Shown here in pieces: positions 24,146 through 33,017 of a stretch of DNA of 64,000 nucleotides (the stretch's first letter is position 1; every line of letters begins with the position of its first letter). Made by a program: the position numbers and the translations under genes. The notes below the pieces were generated by a model, which searched no databases, was not told the DNA's origin, and saw only the letters and a program-made list of their open reading frames with translations. The stretch spans positions 1 to 64,000 of the forward strand of contig JALOCA010000009.1 of NCBI GenBank assembly GCA_023227965.1, in the 5' to 3' direction. This DNA comes from Lentimicrobiaceae bacterium. Its GTDB lineage: Bacteria; Bacteroidota; Bacteroidia; Bacteroidales; JALOCA01.

Positions 24146-24649
24146 ATGATAGAAACCGAACGGCTTATTTTAGTGCCATTAACTTACGAACAACTTATTA
24201 AATATTGTAAAGCAGACAACTCCTTAGAAAAAGAAATGCATTTGAATGAAACATTCCGGATTATTCCGCCGGAGCTGAAGGAAGCGCTTGAACAAACCAT
24301 TTTGCCTGATGTGGCAGATAAAAACAAGAATTATTTGTATTCTACCCTTTGGATTATTATTCTGAAATTAGAAAATAAGATGGCTGGCGATTTGTGCTTT
24401 AAAGGAGAGCCAAATGCTGAGGGTGAAGTTGAAATCGGTTACGGAACATATGAAGCGTTCAGAAAAAGAGGTATCATGACGGAAGCTGTGGAAGGGATGA
24501 TCCGTTGGGCAGGGAAACAGCCCAATGTTAAAGCGATTATAGCTTCTACAGAAAAGGATAATATTGCATCTTCTTTAATTCTTGAGAAAAATAATTTTAT
24601 AAAAACAGGAGAAACCGGAACCCTGTTTAACTGGCGATTCGAATTATAA
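24146..24649 (+). CDS. GNAT-family (RimJ/RimL-like) N-acetyltransferase
   Basis: From ATG 24146 the product is 167 residues beginning MIETERLILVPLTYEQ, the usual opening of RimJ/RimL-like acetyltransferases; the open frame extends 10 codons upstream without an ATG. It has the strand VEIGYGTYEAFRKRGIMTEA, in which the R-K-R-G-I segment contacts the acetyl-CoA pyrophosphate. The late VKAIIASTEKDNIASSLILEK strand-helix and N-Fxx-G turn are typical of the fold. The acceptor could be a ribosomal protein, a small amine or an antibiotic. The gene closes the accessory island. The 267 bases after it (24650-24916) hold no gene I can support. Confidence 0.85.
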   Translation: MIETERLILVPLTYEQLIKYCKADNSLEKEMHLNETFRIIPPELKEALEQTILPDVADKNKNYLYSTLWIIILKLENKMAGDLCFKGEPNAEGEVEIGYGTYEAFRKRGIMTEAVEGMIRWAGKQPNVKAIIASTEKDNIASSLILEKNNFIKTGETGTLFNWRFEL

Positions 24650-24916
24650 AATACAAGTGTTTTTAGCTAATGGCTATTGGATGAATTATTGCGATAGCCT
24701 GTCTTGTCGAAGTACCAGTCGAAATATAAAGTTCCTGATGATCCGACTCAGTCGGCGAAATGCAGATACCTTTATTCATAAACAAGCATTTTTTTACACC
24801 ACTTTTAAGGTGCGACTAAATAACATCATCTCAAAGTACAAAATTAAGTACCTGACTTTTTTGGGTGTCTTAATGACGAAAACAGGAAGAACGTACAAGT
24901 CTATTTTTTCTGAATT

Positions 24917-25879
24917 TTAAAAACTAATATTTCTCAAATCAACATTACCTCCGGAAATTATAATACCTACTTTTTTCCCGGAGAAAAAATTTTTATTCTC
25001 GAAAAGGGCGGCAACAGCTACGGCTGATGAGGGTTCAATGATGATTTTCATATATTCCCAGACAAATAACATAGCTTTTTTAATGGATTCTTCAGAAACT
25101 GTAAAGATGGAATGTACATTTTCGCAAATAATTGGAAAGGTGAGACTTCCCAGCGAAGTGCGTAATCCGTCTGCCATTGTTTGGGGGTTGTTAACAGGGA
25201 TTAAACGTTTTTGCATGAACGATTGCCAGGCATCATTTGCCATTTCGGGTTCTGCAGCTATAACCAGTGTGCCGGGCGAAAAATATCTCACCGAAAGGGA
25301 TGTACCGCTTAGCAAACCACCGCCTCCAACGGGAGCAATAATATAATCTAAGTGATCATCAACTTGTTCAATAAGCTCTTTTGCCACGGTTGCCTGCCCG
25401 GCTATTATCCTGTAATTATTGTAAGGATGTATTTCAACAGCTCCTGTTTCCGCAATCACTTTGCAAAGGGTTTCCTCCCTCGATTGTAGATTGGGCTTGC
25501 AAAAAGTTATTTTCCCGCCATAGTTTTTAACGGCTTCCACTTTCACCCGGGAAGAATTTTCGGGCATCACAATGTTTGCGTCACATTTTCGGAGAGAAGC
25601 AGCCAGCGAAAGTGCTGCGGCGTGATTACCAGAAGAATGGGTTGCTACGCCTTTTATTATTTCATCATCGGAGAGTGATAGAACAGCATTTGAAGCTCCC
25701 CGGAATTTGAAAGCTCCCGTTTTTTGAAAATTTTCGCATTTTAAAACGACTTCACAATCTGTTAATGCATCTAAAGTTTGGGAGGTAAGTACAGGAGTAA
25801 GGTGAATAAATGCCTTAATCCGATTGTGGGCGGCATGAATATCAGAAGCAGAGGGAACTGAATTCATACTTTCAGGCAT
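24917..25879 (-). CDS. PLP-dependent threonine/serine dehydratase-like enzyme
   Basis: From ATG 25879 the product is 320 residues. It has the fold-type II PLP signatures: the Schiff-base Lys in CENFQKTGAFKFRGASNAV, the SSGNHAAALSLAA loop, and the glycine-rich phosphate-binding GGGGLLSG. It is the size of a catabolic threonine ammonia-lyase or serine racemase and lacks the ~150-residue ACT-like regulatory domain of biosynthetic IlvA. It would deaminate threonine or serine to the 2-keto acid in the cytosol. The start overlaps the end of the LMW phosphatase gene by a few bases; an alternative ATG lies 12 bases downstream. The two are probably cotranscribed. Confidence 0.85.
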   Translation of the reverse strand: MPESMNSVPSASDIHAAHNRIKAFIHLTPVLTSQTLDALTDCEVVLKCENFQKTGAFKFRGASNAVLSLSDDEIIKGVATHSSGNHAAALSLAASLRKCDANIVMPENSSRVKVEAVKNYGGKITFCKPNLQSREETLCKVIAETGAVEIHPYNNYRIIAGQATVAKELIEQVDDHLDYIIAPVGGGGLLSGTSLSVRYFSPGTLVIAAEPEMANDAWQSFMQKRLIPVNNPQTMADGLRTSLGSLTFPIICENVHSIFTVSEESIKKAMLFVWEYMKIIIEPSSAVAVAALFENKNFFSGKKVGIIISGGNVDLRNISF

Positions 25880-26333
25880 TAATTTTTTCAACAATTTTTT
25901 CACAAGCAATATCAATCAGTTGAAAGGCTCGTTCAAAATCAATCATTCCTCCATACCATGGGTCGGGAACATTCAGGTTTTCACCAGGCTTGTCAGCATT
26001 CATCAGGTAATCTACTTTTTGCCGGTCGGAATCATTATGTGCATAATACATAACATCTCTGTAATTCATTGCATCCATGACATATATTTTGTCATACATC
26101 TCAAAATCAGACTTTTGAAATAGACGTGCTCTGTGTGCCGAGATATCAATTCTATGTTTTTTAGCCATAGCTATGGCTCTGCTATCGGGGGAATCGCCAA
26201 CATGAAAATATTCCATTCCTGCAGAATCCACTTCAACACCCATAATGCCTTTTTTGTTGATTTTATGTCGTAAAATACCTTCTGCTAACGGGCTGCGACA
26301 GATATTGCCCATGCAAACCATTAATATTTTCAT
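25872..26333 (-). CDS. Low molecular weight protein-tyrosine phosphatase
   Basis: The 153-residue protein starts MKILMVCMGNICRSPLAEG, with the P-loop C7-x5-R13-S. The general-acid motif DPWYGG is near residue 125. These are the catalytic elements of the LMW-PTP family, which dephosphorylates phosphotyrosine through a cysteinyl-phosphate intermediate. In many bacteria such enzymes act with a tyrosine kinase of capsule or exopolysaccharide export, but no such gene is nearby. It lies 32 bases after dnaA on the same strand and overlaps the dehydratase gene. Confidence 0.93.
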   Translation of the reverse strand: MKILMVCMGNICRSPLAEGILRHKINKKGIMGVEVDSAGMEYFHVGDSPDSRAIAMAKKHRIDISAHRARLFQKSDFEMYDKIYVMDAMNYRDVMYYAHNDSDRQKVDYLMNADKPGENLNVPDPWYGGMIDFERAFQLIDIACEKIVEKINA

Positions 26334-26365
26334 TTATGCAGTTTGAAAAAATATAAAACGGCTGT

Positions 26366-27814
26366 TTAGATTTTGATTTTCTTTTCAAGATCTTCTACAT
26401 AATTCCGGAACTGCTTGTCGGTTTCAACCAAGTTGTTAACGGTTCTGCAGGCATGTAACACGGTAGCATGGTCTTTATTGCCACAATGCAGGCCAATAGT
26501 TGTGAGCGATGCTTTGGTATGTTTTTTTGCAAAAAACATGGATAGCTGTCGTGCCTGCACTACTTCCCGTTTTCTTGTTTTGGAATTCAAGGTATCTACC
26601 TGCAAGTTGAAGTAGTCGCATACGATTTTTTGAATATAATCTATCGAAATCTCTTTAGTTGTATTTTTTACAAACTTGTCAATCATTTGCTTGGCAAGTT
26701 CAATGGTAATGGCTTTTTTGTTAAGTGACGATTGTGCAAGAATGGAAATCAGCGCGCCTTCCAGTTCCCTGATGTTGGTTGTTATGCTGTATGCCAGGTA
26801 TTCAATTACATCTTCTGGCATGGTAATTCCATCATTATACAGCCGTTTGTGCAGTATTGCAATTCGTGTTTCGAGGTCGGGTATCTGGAGGTCGGCAGCA
26901 AGACCCCATTTAAAACGGGATAATAACCGGGGCTCGATCCCTTTCATTTCTACCGGAGCCTTGTCGGAGGTGATAACGATTTGCTTGCTTTTTTGGTGAA
27001 GGTGATTAAAAATGTGAAAGAAAACATCTTGTGTTTTTTCTTTTCCTGCAATAAATTGAATGTCGTCAACGATAAGTACATCCATTATCTGATAAAAATG
27101 AATAAAATCATTCTGATTGTTATTTCTCACGGCATCAATAAACTGCTGAATCATTTGCTCGGCAGAGACATACAGTACCGTTTTTTCGGGAAATTGCTGT
27201 TTTACCTGTATTCCCACGGCATGAGCAAGATGGGTTTTTCCTAAACCGACATTGCTGTAAATAAACATAGGGTTAAATGCCGTTTTTCCCGGATTATTAG
27301 CAACGGCAAAGCCGGCAGAGCGGGCTAAGCGGTTACAATCTCCTTCAATAAAATTGTCAAAAGAGTAAGATTCGTTGAGCTGGGAATTAACTTTAATTTT
27401 CTTTAAACCAGGTATTATAAAAGGGTTTGGTATTTCTTTGGAGGAGCCTTTGTTAATATCAATGGGCATGGCTACAGATGGGTTATAGATACTCTTCTTG
27501 TTACTGGTAGGTACCTGTATAGTAAAAGGTGCTTCATTTTGATTAGATGATGAAAATGAACTATCCATAATTATACTGTATTCCAGTCGTCCGGCAGAAC
27601 CCAATTCGCTTTTAATGGTTTTTTTAAGCAATGTAATGTAATGCTCCTCGAGCCATTCGTAAAAAAACTGACTGGGTACTAAAATTGTGAGAACCTGCTC
27701 TTCGAGCCGGATAGGCTTTATGGGTTCGAACCATGTTTTAAAACTTTGATAACTAATGTTGTCCTTAATTATTTTCAGACAATTACCCCAAACTTCATTA
27801 AAGTCATGCTTCAT
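26366..27814 (-). CDS. dnaA: Chromosomal replication initiator protein DnaA
   Basis: The 482-residue protein has all four DnaA domains: an N-terminal interaction domain (residues 1 to ~85), a variable linker, and an AAA+ core. The core holds Walker A (SNVGLGKT, 187-194), Walker B (VLIVDD, 246-251), and the sensor/arginine-finger region. The C-terminal helix-turn-helix carries the signature CGNKDHATVLHACRTV. It binds DnaA boxes and opens the origin. Length is usual for the phylum. The 408-bp AT-rich region upstream could be an origin or autoregulatory region. LMW phosphatase and dehydratase genes follow on the same strand. Confidence 0.98.
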   Translation of the reverse strand: MKHDFNEVWGNCLKIIKDNISYQSFKTWFEPIKPIRLEEQVLTILVPSQFFYEWLEEHYITLLKKTIKSELGSAGRLEYSIIMDSSFSSSNQNEAPFTIQVPTSNKKSIYNPSVAMPIDINKGSSKEIPNPFIIPGLKKIKVNSQLNESYSFDNFIEGDCNRLARSAGFAVANNPGKTAFNPMFIYSNVGLGKTHLAHAVGIQVKQQFPEKTVLYVSAEQMIQQFIDAVRNNNQNDFIHFYQIMDVLIVDDIQFIAGKEKTQDVFFHIFNHLHQKSKQIVITSDKAPVEMKGIEPRLLSRFKWGLAADLQIPDLETRIAILHKRLYNDGITMPEDVIEYLAYSITTNIRELEGALISILAQSSLNKKAITIELAKQMIDKFVKNTTKEISIDYIQKIVCDYFNLQVDTLNSKTRKREVVQARQLSMFFAKKHTKASLTTIGLHCGNKDHATVLHACRTVNNLVETDKQFRNYVEDLEKKIKI

Positions 27815-28222
27815 TAATAAAATTTTTTTTTATTTGGTTATCAGTTTTGTGGATTTTTGTAAACATTAATTTTTTTCCTTTTTATACTCATTATCAATGC
27901 CTGATATTACTAAGGATTTTAGTCATGTTTTTGAAAAACTTTTAAACAAAAGTGGCATTGAAAAAGTGTATAAAAAATTTTTTTTGGTATTGTTTTTTAA
28001 AAATTTTATTCATATATGGCAAAATAACTTTTTTAAAATTTAAATCGGGGAAGTAAAAAATCAAATATTGTATGTTTCAGAAATACAATAAAATAGAAAA
28101 ATTAATTTTTAAAAAATGTATTTTTGAGTACTTCCCAAATTTAATTAAATTTTTGTAAAAAAAAATATTTAGCAAAAGAAATCACGAAAAAGGCACTTTT
28201 TTTTGAAAAACAGGTTAAGGTG
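27815..28222. other. Very AT-rich region upstream of dnaA, possible origin
   Basis: This 408-bp gap between dnaA and yigZ is dominated by A and T runs, for example around 27968-28035. A DnaA-box-like TGTGGATTT (7 of 9 to the complement of TTATCCACA) lies at 27848-27856, with weaker TTATC words nearby. No cluster of good boxes was found, so an origin is only a possibility. It holds no gene. Confidence 0.3.
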
Positions 28223-28843
28223 TTACATTGAACAAAAATGGATAAATTGTAATGAAATACTTTTTAGTTTTTTAAATCGTTCAATGGTTGACTCTGCCTT
28301 ATTCTTGCGTACTGAAAATTGGATTTTACACCTGTTTTCAAAATCTTGAGACTCAATTTTTATATCATCTTCTTTTAGTATTTTCATCATATCGTTCATT
28401 TGGAGGTAGTCAAACTCTATTACATAGGTTTCCATAACTATTTTTGTTATGGCTTCGGTTTGGTTTAGTGCATCTAATGTTGCTGATTTGTAGGCATTGA
28501 TTAATCCGCTTACACCCAGTTTGATGCCTCCAAAATAGCGAACAACCACCACAAGTGTATTAGTAAGTCCCTTTGAAATCAATTGGTTAAGAATGGGTTT
28601 CCCGGCAGTCCCTGTTGGTTCCCCATCATCGTAGCTTCTTTGCGCAGATTTGTCGGAACCTAAAACGTAAGCAAAGCAATGGTGCCGGGCATCGTGGTAT
28701 TTTTTTCTGATTTCTTCGAGTGTGTTTTTAATTTCCTCTTCTGTTTGTACAGGAAACGCATGTGCAATAAAACGACTTCCTTTGTCTTTGAATAAGCCTT
28801 CGCTTTGGTATTTAATGGTTTGAAATGTGTCTTCGAACAGCAT
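28223..28843 (-). CDS. yigZ: YigZ/IMPACT family protein
   Basis: The 206-residue protein has the UPF0029 (IMPACT) N-terminal domain, with the conserved RHHCFAYVLG, SYDDGEPTGTAGKPIL and VVVVRYFGGIKLGVSGLINAY blocks. A C-terminal ferredoxin-like domain (~70 residues) is typical of YigZ. Human IMPACT modulates translational control; the bacterial function is not settled. It is cytosolic. The gene stands alone upstream of the dnaA region and is divergent from the EamA transporter gene. Confidence 0.93.
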   Translation of the reverse strand: MLFEDTFQTIKYQSEGLFKDKGSRFIAHAFPVQTEEEIKNTLEEIRKKYHDARHHCFAYVLGSDKSAQRSYDDGEPTGTAGKPILNQLISKGLTNTLVVVVRYFGGIKLGVSGLINAYKSATLDALNQTEAITKIVMETYVIEFDYLQMNDMMKILKEDDIKIESQDFENRCKIQFSVRKNKAESTIERFKKLKSISLQFIHFCSM

Positions 28844-28920
28844 CTGGATGGATATTTTCAGTTTTAAAAATACGATAAAATAATACCTTTGTTTCCACTT
28901 TTTACGAATAAATAATTAAC

Positions 28921-29820
28921 TTGATACAATCTCACATTGGCGAATCGGCAGCGCTGTTAACGGCATTTTTTTGGACTATTACTGCGCTTGCATTTGAAGC
29001 TGCAAGTAAAAGAGTGGGCTCGTTAACGGTAAATATTTTGCGCCTGAGCATTGCTTTTGTTATTTTCTCTGTTTTTGGTTTCTTTTCTAGGGGAATTTTC
29101 TTTCCTTATGATGCCAGTCTGCATAATTGGTGCTGGTTAGCGTTGTCGGGGCTTGTTGGATTTGTTTTTGGTGATTACATGCTTTTTAGGGCTTATGTAT
29201 TAATTGGAGCCAGAATTTCGATGTTAATAATGGCTTTAGCTCCCCCCATAGCAGCAATAACAGGGTGGGTAATGTTAGGTGAGGCTTTTTCGTTGCAGCA
29301 TTTATTTGGGATGCTGTTAACGTTGAGCGGTATTGCCCTTGTAATATTAAAAAAGAATGAGCAAAAAACTGAAAGAATACGGTTTTCCTACCCCGTAAAA
29401 GGATTGTTAATTGCCTTAGGCGGAGCGGCAGGGCAGGGGATAGGTTTGGTTTTCAGCAAATATGGAATGCAGGACTACAATGCTTTTGCGGCTTCTCAAA
29501 TCCGGGTGTTTACCGGAGCTTTAGGTTTCGGGGTTTTATTTTTTATTTTTCGTTCGTGGAAAAAGGTGGGGACAGCATTAAAAAGCAGGAAAACAATGAA
29601 AAGTCTTCTTATTGGTTCCTTTTTCGGGCCTTTTTTAGGTGTATCATTTTCTCTGATATCTATACAGTATACTACTACCGGTATTGCCTCTACAATTATG
29701 GCGATAGTTCCGGTTCTTATTATTCCTCCATCTATATGGTTTAAAAAAGAAAAAATTAAAAAAATTGAAATTGCTGGTGCCGTGATTGCAGTAATCGGAG
29801 TTGCTATTTTCTTTTTATAA
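28921..29820 (+). CDS. EamA/DMT-superfamily transporter
   Basis: The 299-residue protein has ten predicted membrane helices in two EamA repeats (residues ~5-142 and ~160-298). The first repeat ends at LSGIALVILKK and the second ends AVIAVIGVAIFF. DMT transporters export metabolites, amino acids or drugs; the substrate cannot be deduced. The first in-frame ATG is far inside helix 3, so translation probably begins at TTG 28921. That codon lies at the right distance before the first helix, and TTG is a rare start. The gene is convergent with hppA; a hairpin lies between them. Confidence 0.85.
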   Translation: MIQSHIGESAALLTAFFWTITALAFEAASKRVGSLTVNILRLSIAFVIFSVFGFFSRGIFFPYDASLHNWCWLALSGLVGFVFGDYMLFRAYVLIGARISMLIMALAPPIAAITGWVMLGEAFSLQHLFGMLLTLSGIALVILKKNEQKTERIRFSYPVKGLLIALGGAAGQGIGLVFSKYGMQDYNAFAASQIRVFTGALGFGVLFFIFRSWKKVGTALKSRKTMKSLLIGSFFGPFLGVSFSLISIQYTTTGIASTIMAIVPVLIIPPSIWFKKEKIKKIEIAGAVIAVIGVAIFFL

Positions 29821-29851
29821 AAAACTCCCGGCAGTGGGGTTGTCGGGAGTT
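29820..29851 (-). terminator. Rho-independent terminator of hppA
   Basis: AACTCCCGGCA (29823-29833) and TGTCGGGAGTT (29841-29851) form an 11-bp stem with one wobble. On the minus strand the stem is followed by a T-run, so it terminates hppA. It may also slow transcription from the EamA side. Confidence 0.8.
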
Positions 29852-29870
29852 ACCAATAGATTATTATTCT

Positions 29871-32252
29871 TTATTTTTTAATACGCATTTGGTAAAATGA
29901 CCTGTACACAAAATACAGGGCAATTATTAGGAAAACTGAACCCACAATAGGTCCGATACTTCTGAATCCTTCAGAAATGGCTATTTGCATTGCCAGCAAG
30001 CCAAAAAGTGTAGTAAACTTGATAATAGGGTTTAAGGATACCGAAGACGTGTCTTTAAAGGGATCTCCCACGGTGTCGCCAATAATGGTGGCTTCATGCA
30101 AAAGAGTTCCTTTTTCCTTTAAATCCACTTCCACAACCTTTTTGGCATTATCCCAAGCTCCGCCTGCATTTGCCATAAAAATTGCCTGAAACAGACCAAA
30201 TACAGCAATAGAAATTAGGTAACTTACAAAAAATGAAGTAGGGTTAGCACCATTTACTGGTGCGGAAAAGAATGCAAAAGCAAGGGCAAACGAGAAAACG
30301 GCAATAAAAATGTTAAACATTCCTTTTTGTGCGTATTGTGTACAAATTTTAACCACTTCTTTCGACTTTTCGATGGATGCCTTTTTTTCGGCACCTTCAT
30401 CCAAATTGATATTACGTTTGATATATTCTACGGCACGGTGAGCCCCGGTAGTAACAGCCTGAATAGAAGCACCTGTAAACCAATATATAACAGCACCACC
30501 ACAAATAAAACCCAAAATAGTATAGGGGTTTAGTATATTCAATATAGATTCGGGCTCTATTCCTAACTTATTTTTAATGACCAGAATCAATGAAAAAATC
30601 ATTGTTGTAGCACCCACTACGGCAGTTCCTATCAGCACAGGTTTTGCAGTGGCTTTAAAGGTGTTTCCTGCACCGTCGTTGGCTTCAAGGTAGTATTTTG
30701 CCTTTTCAAAGTCGGGAGTAAAGCCATAATCTTTTTCAATTTTTGTTGTTATTTCTTTGGTTTCTTCTATCAATGATAATTCATAAATACTTTGTGCATT
30801 GTCAGTAACTGGTCCGTATGAATCCACGGCTATCGTAACGGGACCCATGCCTAAAAATCCAAATGCAACCAACCCAAATGCAAAGACAGAGGGATAGATC
30901 ATGTAATCGCTGAGTCCGTATAAACTGGCAAAGTAGGCTATTGCCATAAGCATAAAAAATACCATTCCGTTCCAGAATGCACTAAAATTGCCTGCTACTA
31001 ATCCTGATAAAATAGTAAGAGAAGCGCCTCCCTCACGTGAAGCAGTAACAATTTCATTAACATGCTTCGATTTAGGACTGGTAAAAATTTTAGTGAATTC
31101 GGGTATTAAGGCTGCACCTAACGTGCCGCAGCTTATGATGATTGAGAGAATAAACCACAGGTTATTGGGAAGGCTTCCCAGTTGCCAGTAGCTGATAAGA
31201 AATGTTACAATGATAGAAAGCAGAGACGTTATCCAGACCAGTGCGGTAAGGGGAACTTCAAAGTCGAGATTTTCTTTATTTTCGTAACGTATTTTACTGA
31301 GTAATTTATTTATGTAGAAGGCAATGATAGAGGTTACTATCATTAGAATACGCATAAGAAAAATCCAAGTAAGCAGTTCGGTTTGATAAGTAATATCGCT
31401 AACAGCAAGAACTATAAAACTAATGAGTGCTACCCCGGTAACTCCGTAAGTCTCGAACCCGTCAGCGGTAGGACCTACACTATCTCCGGCATTATCGCCT
31501 GTACAGTCGGCTATTACACCAGGGTTTCTGGGATCATCTTCTTTAATGTTGAAGACAATTTTCATCAAATCTGAGCCTATGTCGGCAATTTTTGTAAAAA
31601 TTCCGCCAGCTATCCTCAGGGCAGAAGCCCCTAACGATTCGCCAATGGCAAAACCTACAAAACTGGCTCCTGCATATTGCCTGGGAATAAATAAAAGGAT
31701 GATAAGCATCATAATCAGTTCTACCGAAACCAGCAGTACGCCTATGCTCATCCCTGCATCCAAAGGTATATTCAATAATTTCAGCGGTTTGCGTTCCAAA
31801 GAAGCAAATGCCATGCGGCTATTGGCAAGAGTGTTCATCCTGATTCCAAACCATGCTACCCCGTACGAACCCAATATCCCCACAACTGACCAGCCGAGAA
31901 TCAGCAAAACCCCTCCAACAGGCGTTTGTTGCAGGTATCCGAAATAAAAAGCTATACAGGCAGCAATAAACAATTCGAGAATTAGAAGAAATTTCCCCTG
32001 CTGAATAAGGTATGTTTTGCAGGTTTCGAAGATTACGTTGGCAATTTCTAACATAGAAGGATGGGAACGCAATCGTTTAACTTTTACAAATTGATACAAC
32101 CCGAAACCCAGCCCTAAAACGCAGATAAAAAAACCGAAAATCAATAAATTATTTTGGCTTTCGGTTAATTGCGGAATTTTAAGGTCGGTTTCACTGGCAA
32201 GCGCTACCGCAGGAAAAAATAAAATAAGGATAAACACAAAAAGTCTTTTCAT
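29871..32252 (-). CDS. hppA: Membrane-bound ion-translocating pyrophosphatase
   Basis: The 793-residue protein has a signal-like first helix and ~16 membrane helices. The catalytic loops carry the M-PPase motifs DDPRNPGVIADCTGDNAGDSVGPTADGFETYGV (read as consecutive blocks), VDSYGPVTDNAQSI, and a late GGAWDNAKK and DTVGDPFKDTSS. It hydrolyses cytoplasmic pyrophosphate and pumps Na+ and/or H+ across the inner membrane. The GNTFKATAK segment has Lys where K+-dependent enzymes usually have Ala, hinting at K+ independence. Ion specificity cannot be decided by eye. A good promoter lies at 32278-32308 and a terminator at 29820-29851; it is monocistronic. Confidence 0.96.
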   Translation of the reverse strand: MKRLFVFILILFFPAVALASETDLKIPQLTESQNNLLIFGFFICVLGLGFGLYQFVKVKRLRSHPSMLEIANVIFETCKTYLIQQGKFLLILELFIAACIAFYFGYLQQTPVGGVLLILGWSVVGILGSYGVAWFGIRMNTLANSRMAFASLERKPLKLLNIPLDAGMSIGVLLVSVELIMMLIILLFIPRQYAGASFVGFAIGESLGASALRIAGGIFTKIADIGSDLMKIVFNIKEDDPRNPGVIADCTGDNAGDSVGPTADGFETYGVTGVALISFIVLAVSDITYQTELLTWIFLMRILMIVTSIIAFYINKLLSKIRYENKENLDFEVPLTALVWITSLLSIIVTFLISYWQLGSLPNNLWFILSIIISCGTLGAALIPEFTKIFTSPKSKHVNEIVTASREGGASLTILSGLVAGNFSAFWNGMVFFMLMAIAYFASLYGLSDYMIYPSVFAFGLVAFGFLGMGPVTIAVDSYGPVTDNAQSIYELSLIEETKEITTKIEKDYGFTPDFEKAKYYLEANDGAGNTFKATAKPVLIGTAVVGATTMIFSLILVIKNKLGIEPESILNILNPYTILGFICGGAVIYWFTGASIQAVTTGAHRAVEYIKRNINLDEGAEKKASIEKSKEVVKICTQYAQKGMFNIFIAVFSFALAFAFFSAPVNGANPTSFFVSYLISIAVFGLFQAIFMANAGGAWDNAKKVVEVDLKEKGTLLHEATIIGDTVGDPFKDTSSVSLNPIIKFTTLFGLLAMQIAISEGFRSIGPIVGSVFLIIALYFVYRSFYQMRIKK

Positions 32253-32277
32253 ATGATTTTATTTTAAGTTATCAAAG

Positions 32278-32308
32278 CAAATTTAGGCAAGAATTTAAAA
32301 TAAACAAA
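32278..32308 (-). promoter_or_regulatory. Promoter (-33 and -7) for hppA
   Basis: On the minus strand TTTG (32308-32305), 19 bases, then TAAATTTG (32285-32278), a full Bacteroidetes promoter. The leader is ~20 bases. Confidence 0.7.
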
Positions 32309-32574
32309 CAAAAAAATGATTCCATGCAGTGTGTTTTTCCAGTTTAATGTAAAAAATACACTTACTTATATTATTAATATTTAATGCTATAAATGTAACT
32401 TTATCAATCAAAAAATATTATTTAGAAAACCAACAATAAATTACAGCACTTCATAACAAAACAGGTTTTTGAAAAAGTAAACTTTTTAATTCGGCTACGG
32501 AAAAAGAAGAGAATTGCAAAGTACAATTAGAACATTCATTCACTATTATCTGGTGAATTTATATACCTAGGTTC

Positions 32575-32910
32575 GGGTTAAGATTGTAAAACCATCTATA
32601 TGATATATTTCAATATTTTACATTTCGCCGTAGGTGATGAAGTAATTGGACAAATAAAATATCGCATATCAAACACGGATGATACGAATGTAACGGATTG
32701 GGATGGATTATGAAAATCCGTACCTTATAGCAATCTTACCAAAACCTTTTTTATAAACCACTAAGGGCACAAGGAAGACACTAAGGATTTTCCCATTTGT
32801 GATTTTTAGCGGTTTCTTGTGGTTTACTTAGTAACCTAAGTTGGCGTAAGGTTGCAAACCATTTCTGTAGTATTTCGGCATGTTACATTGCGCCGCAGGG
32901 CGATAAAAAC
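32575..32910. repeat. Degenerate interspersed repeats in a gene-free stretch
   Basis: The 760-bp gap 32253-33017 has no credible gene. Two diverged copies of one sequence lie at ~32578-32645 and ~32843-32905. Each runs AGATTGTAAAACCAT-like, then a TATTTC segment, then TTACATTTCGCCGTAGGTGATGA-like. Between them is a CACTAAGGGCACAAGG / GACACTAAGGA region of the type often seen as short interspersed repeats in environmental bacteria. A third copy of the GCCGTAGGTGATGAA end is at 36819-36846. Confidence 0.55.
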
Positions 32911-33017
32911 TTTTAAGGGTTTTTGAAAAAATAAACGTCCTTTCTATGGATGCTAAAACACTGACGGATAAATAGTAAAACCTGTTTTTCTATATTATTA
33001 AACGCTAAACAAAACTA

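Noticed and set aside
24657..24920. 87-codon frame after the GNAT gene
   Set aside because: No recognisable motif or promoter, it starts directly after the previous gene and runs into the end of the dehydratase gene on the other strand.
32253..33017. A gene in the 760-bp gap
   Set aside because: All frames are short and interrupted; the region is made up of diverged repeats.
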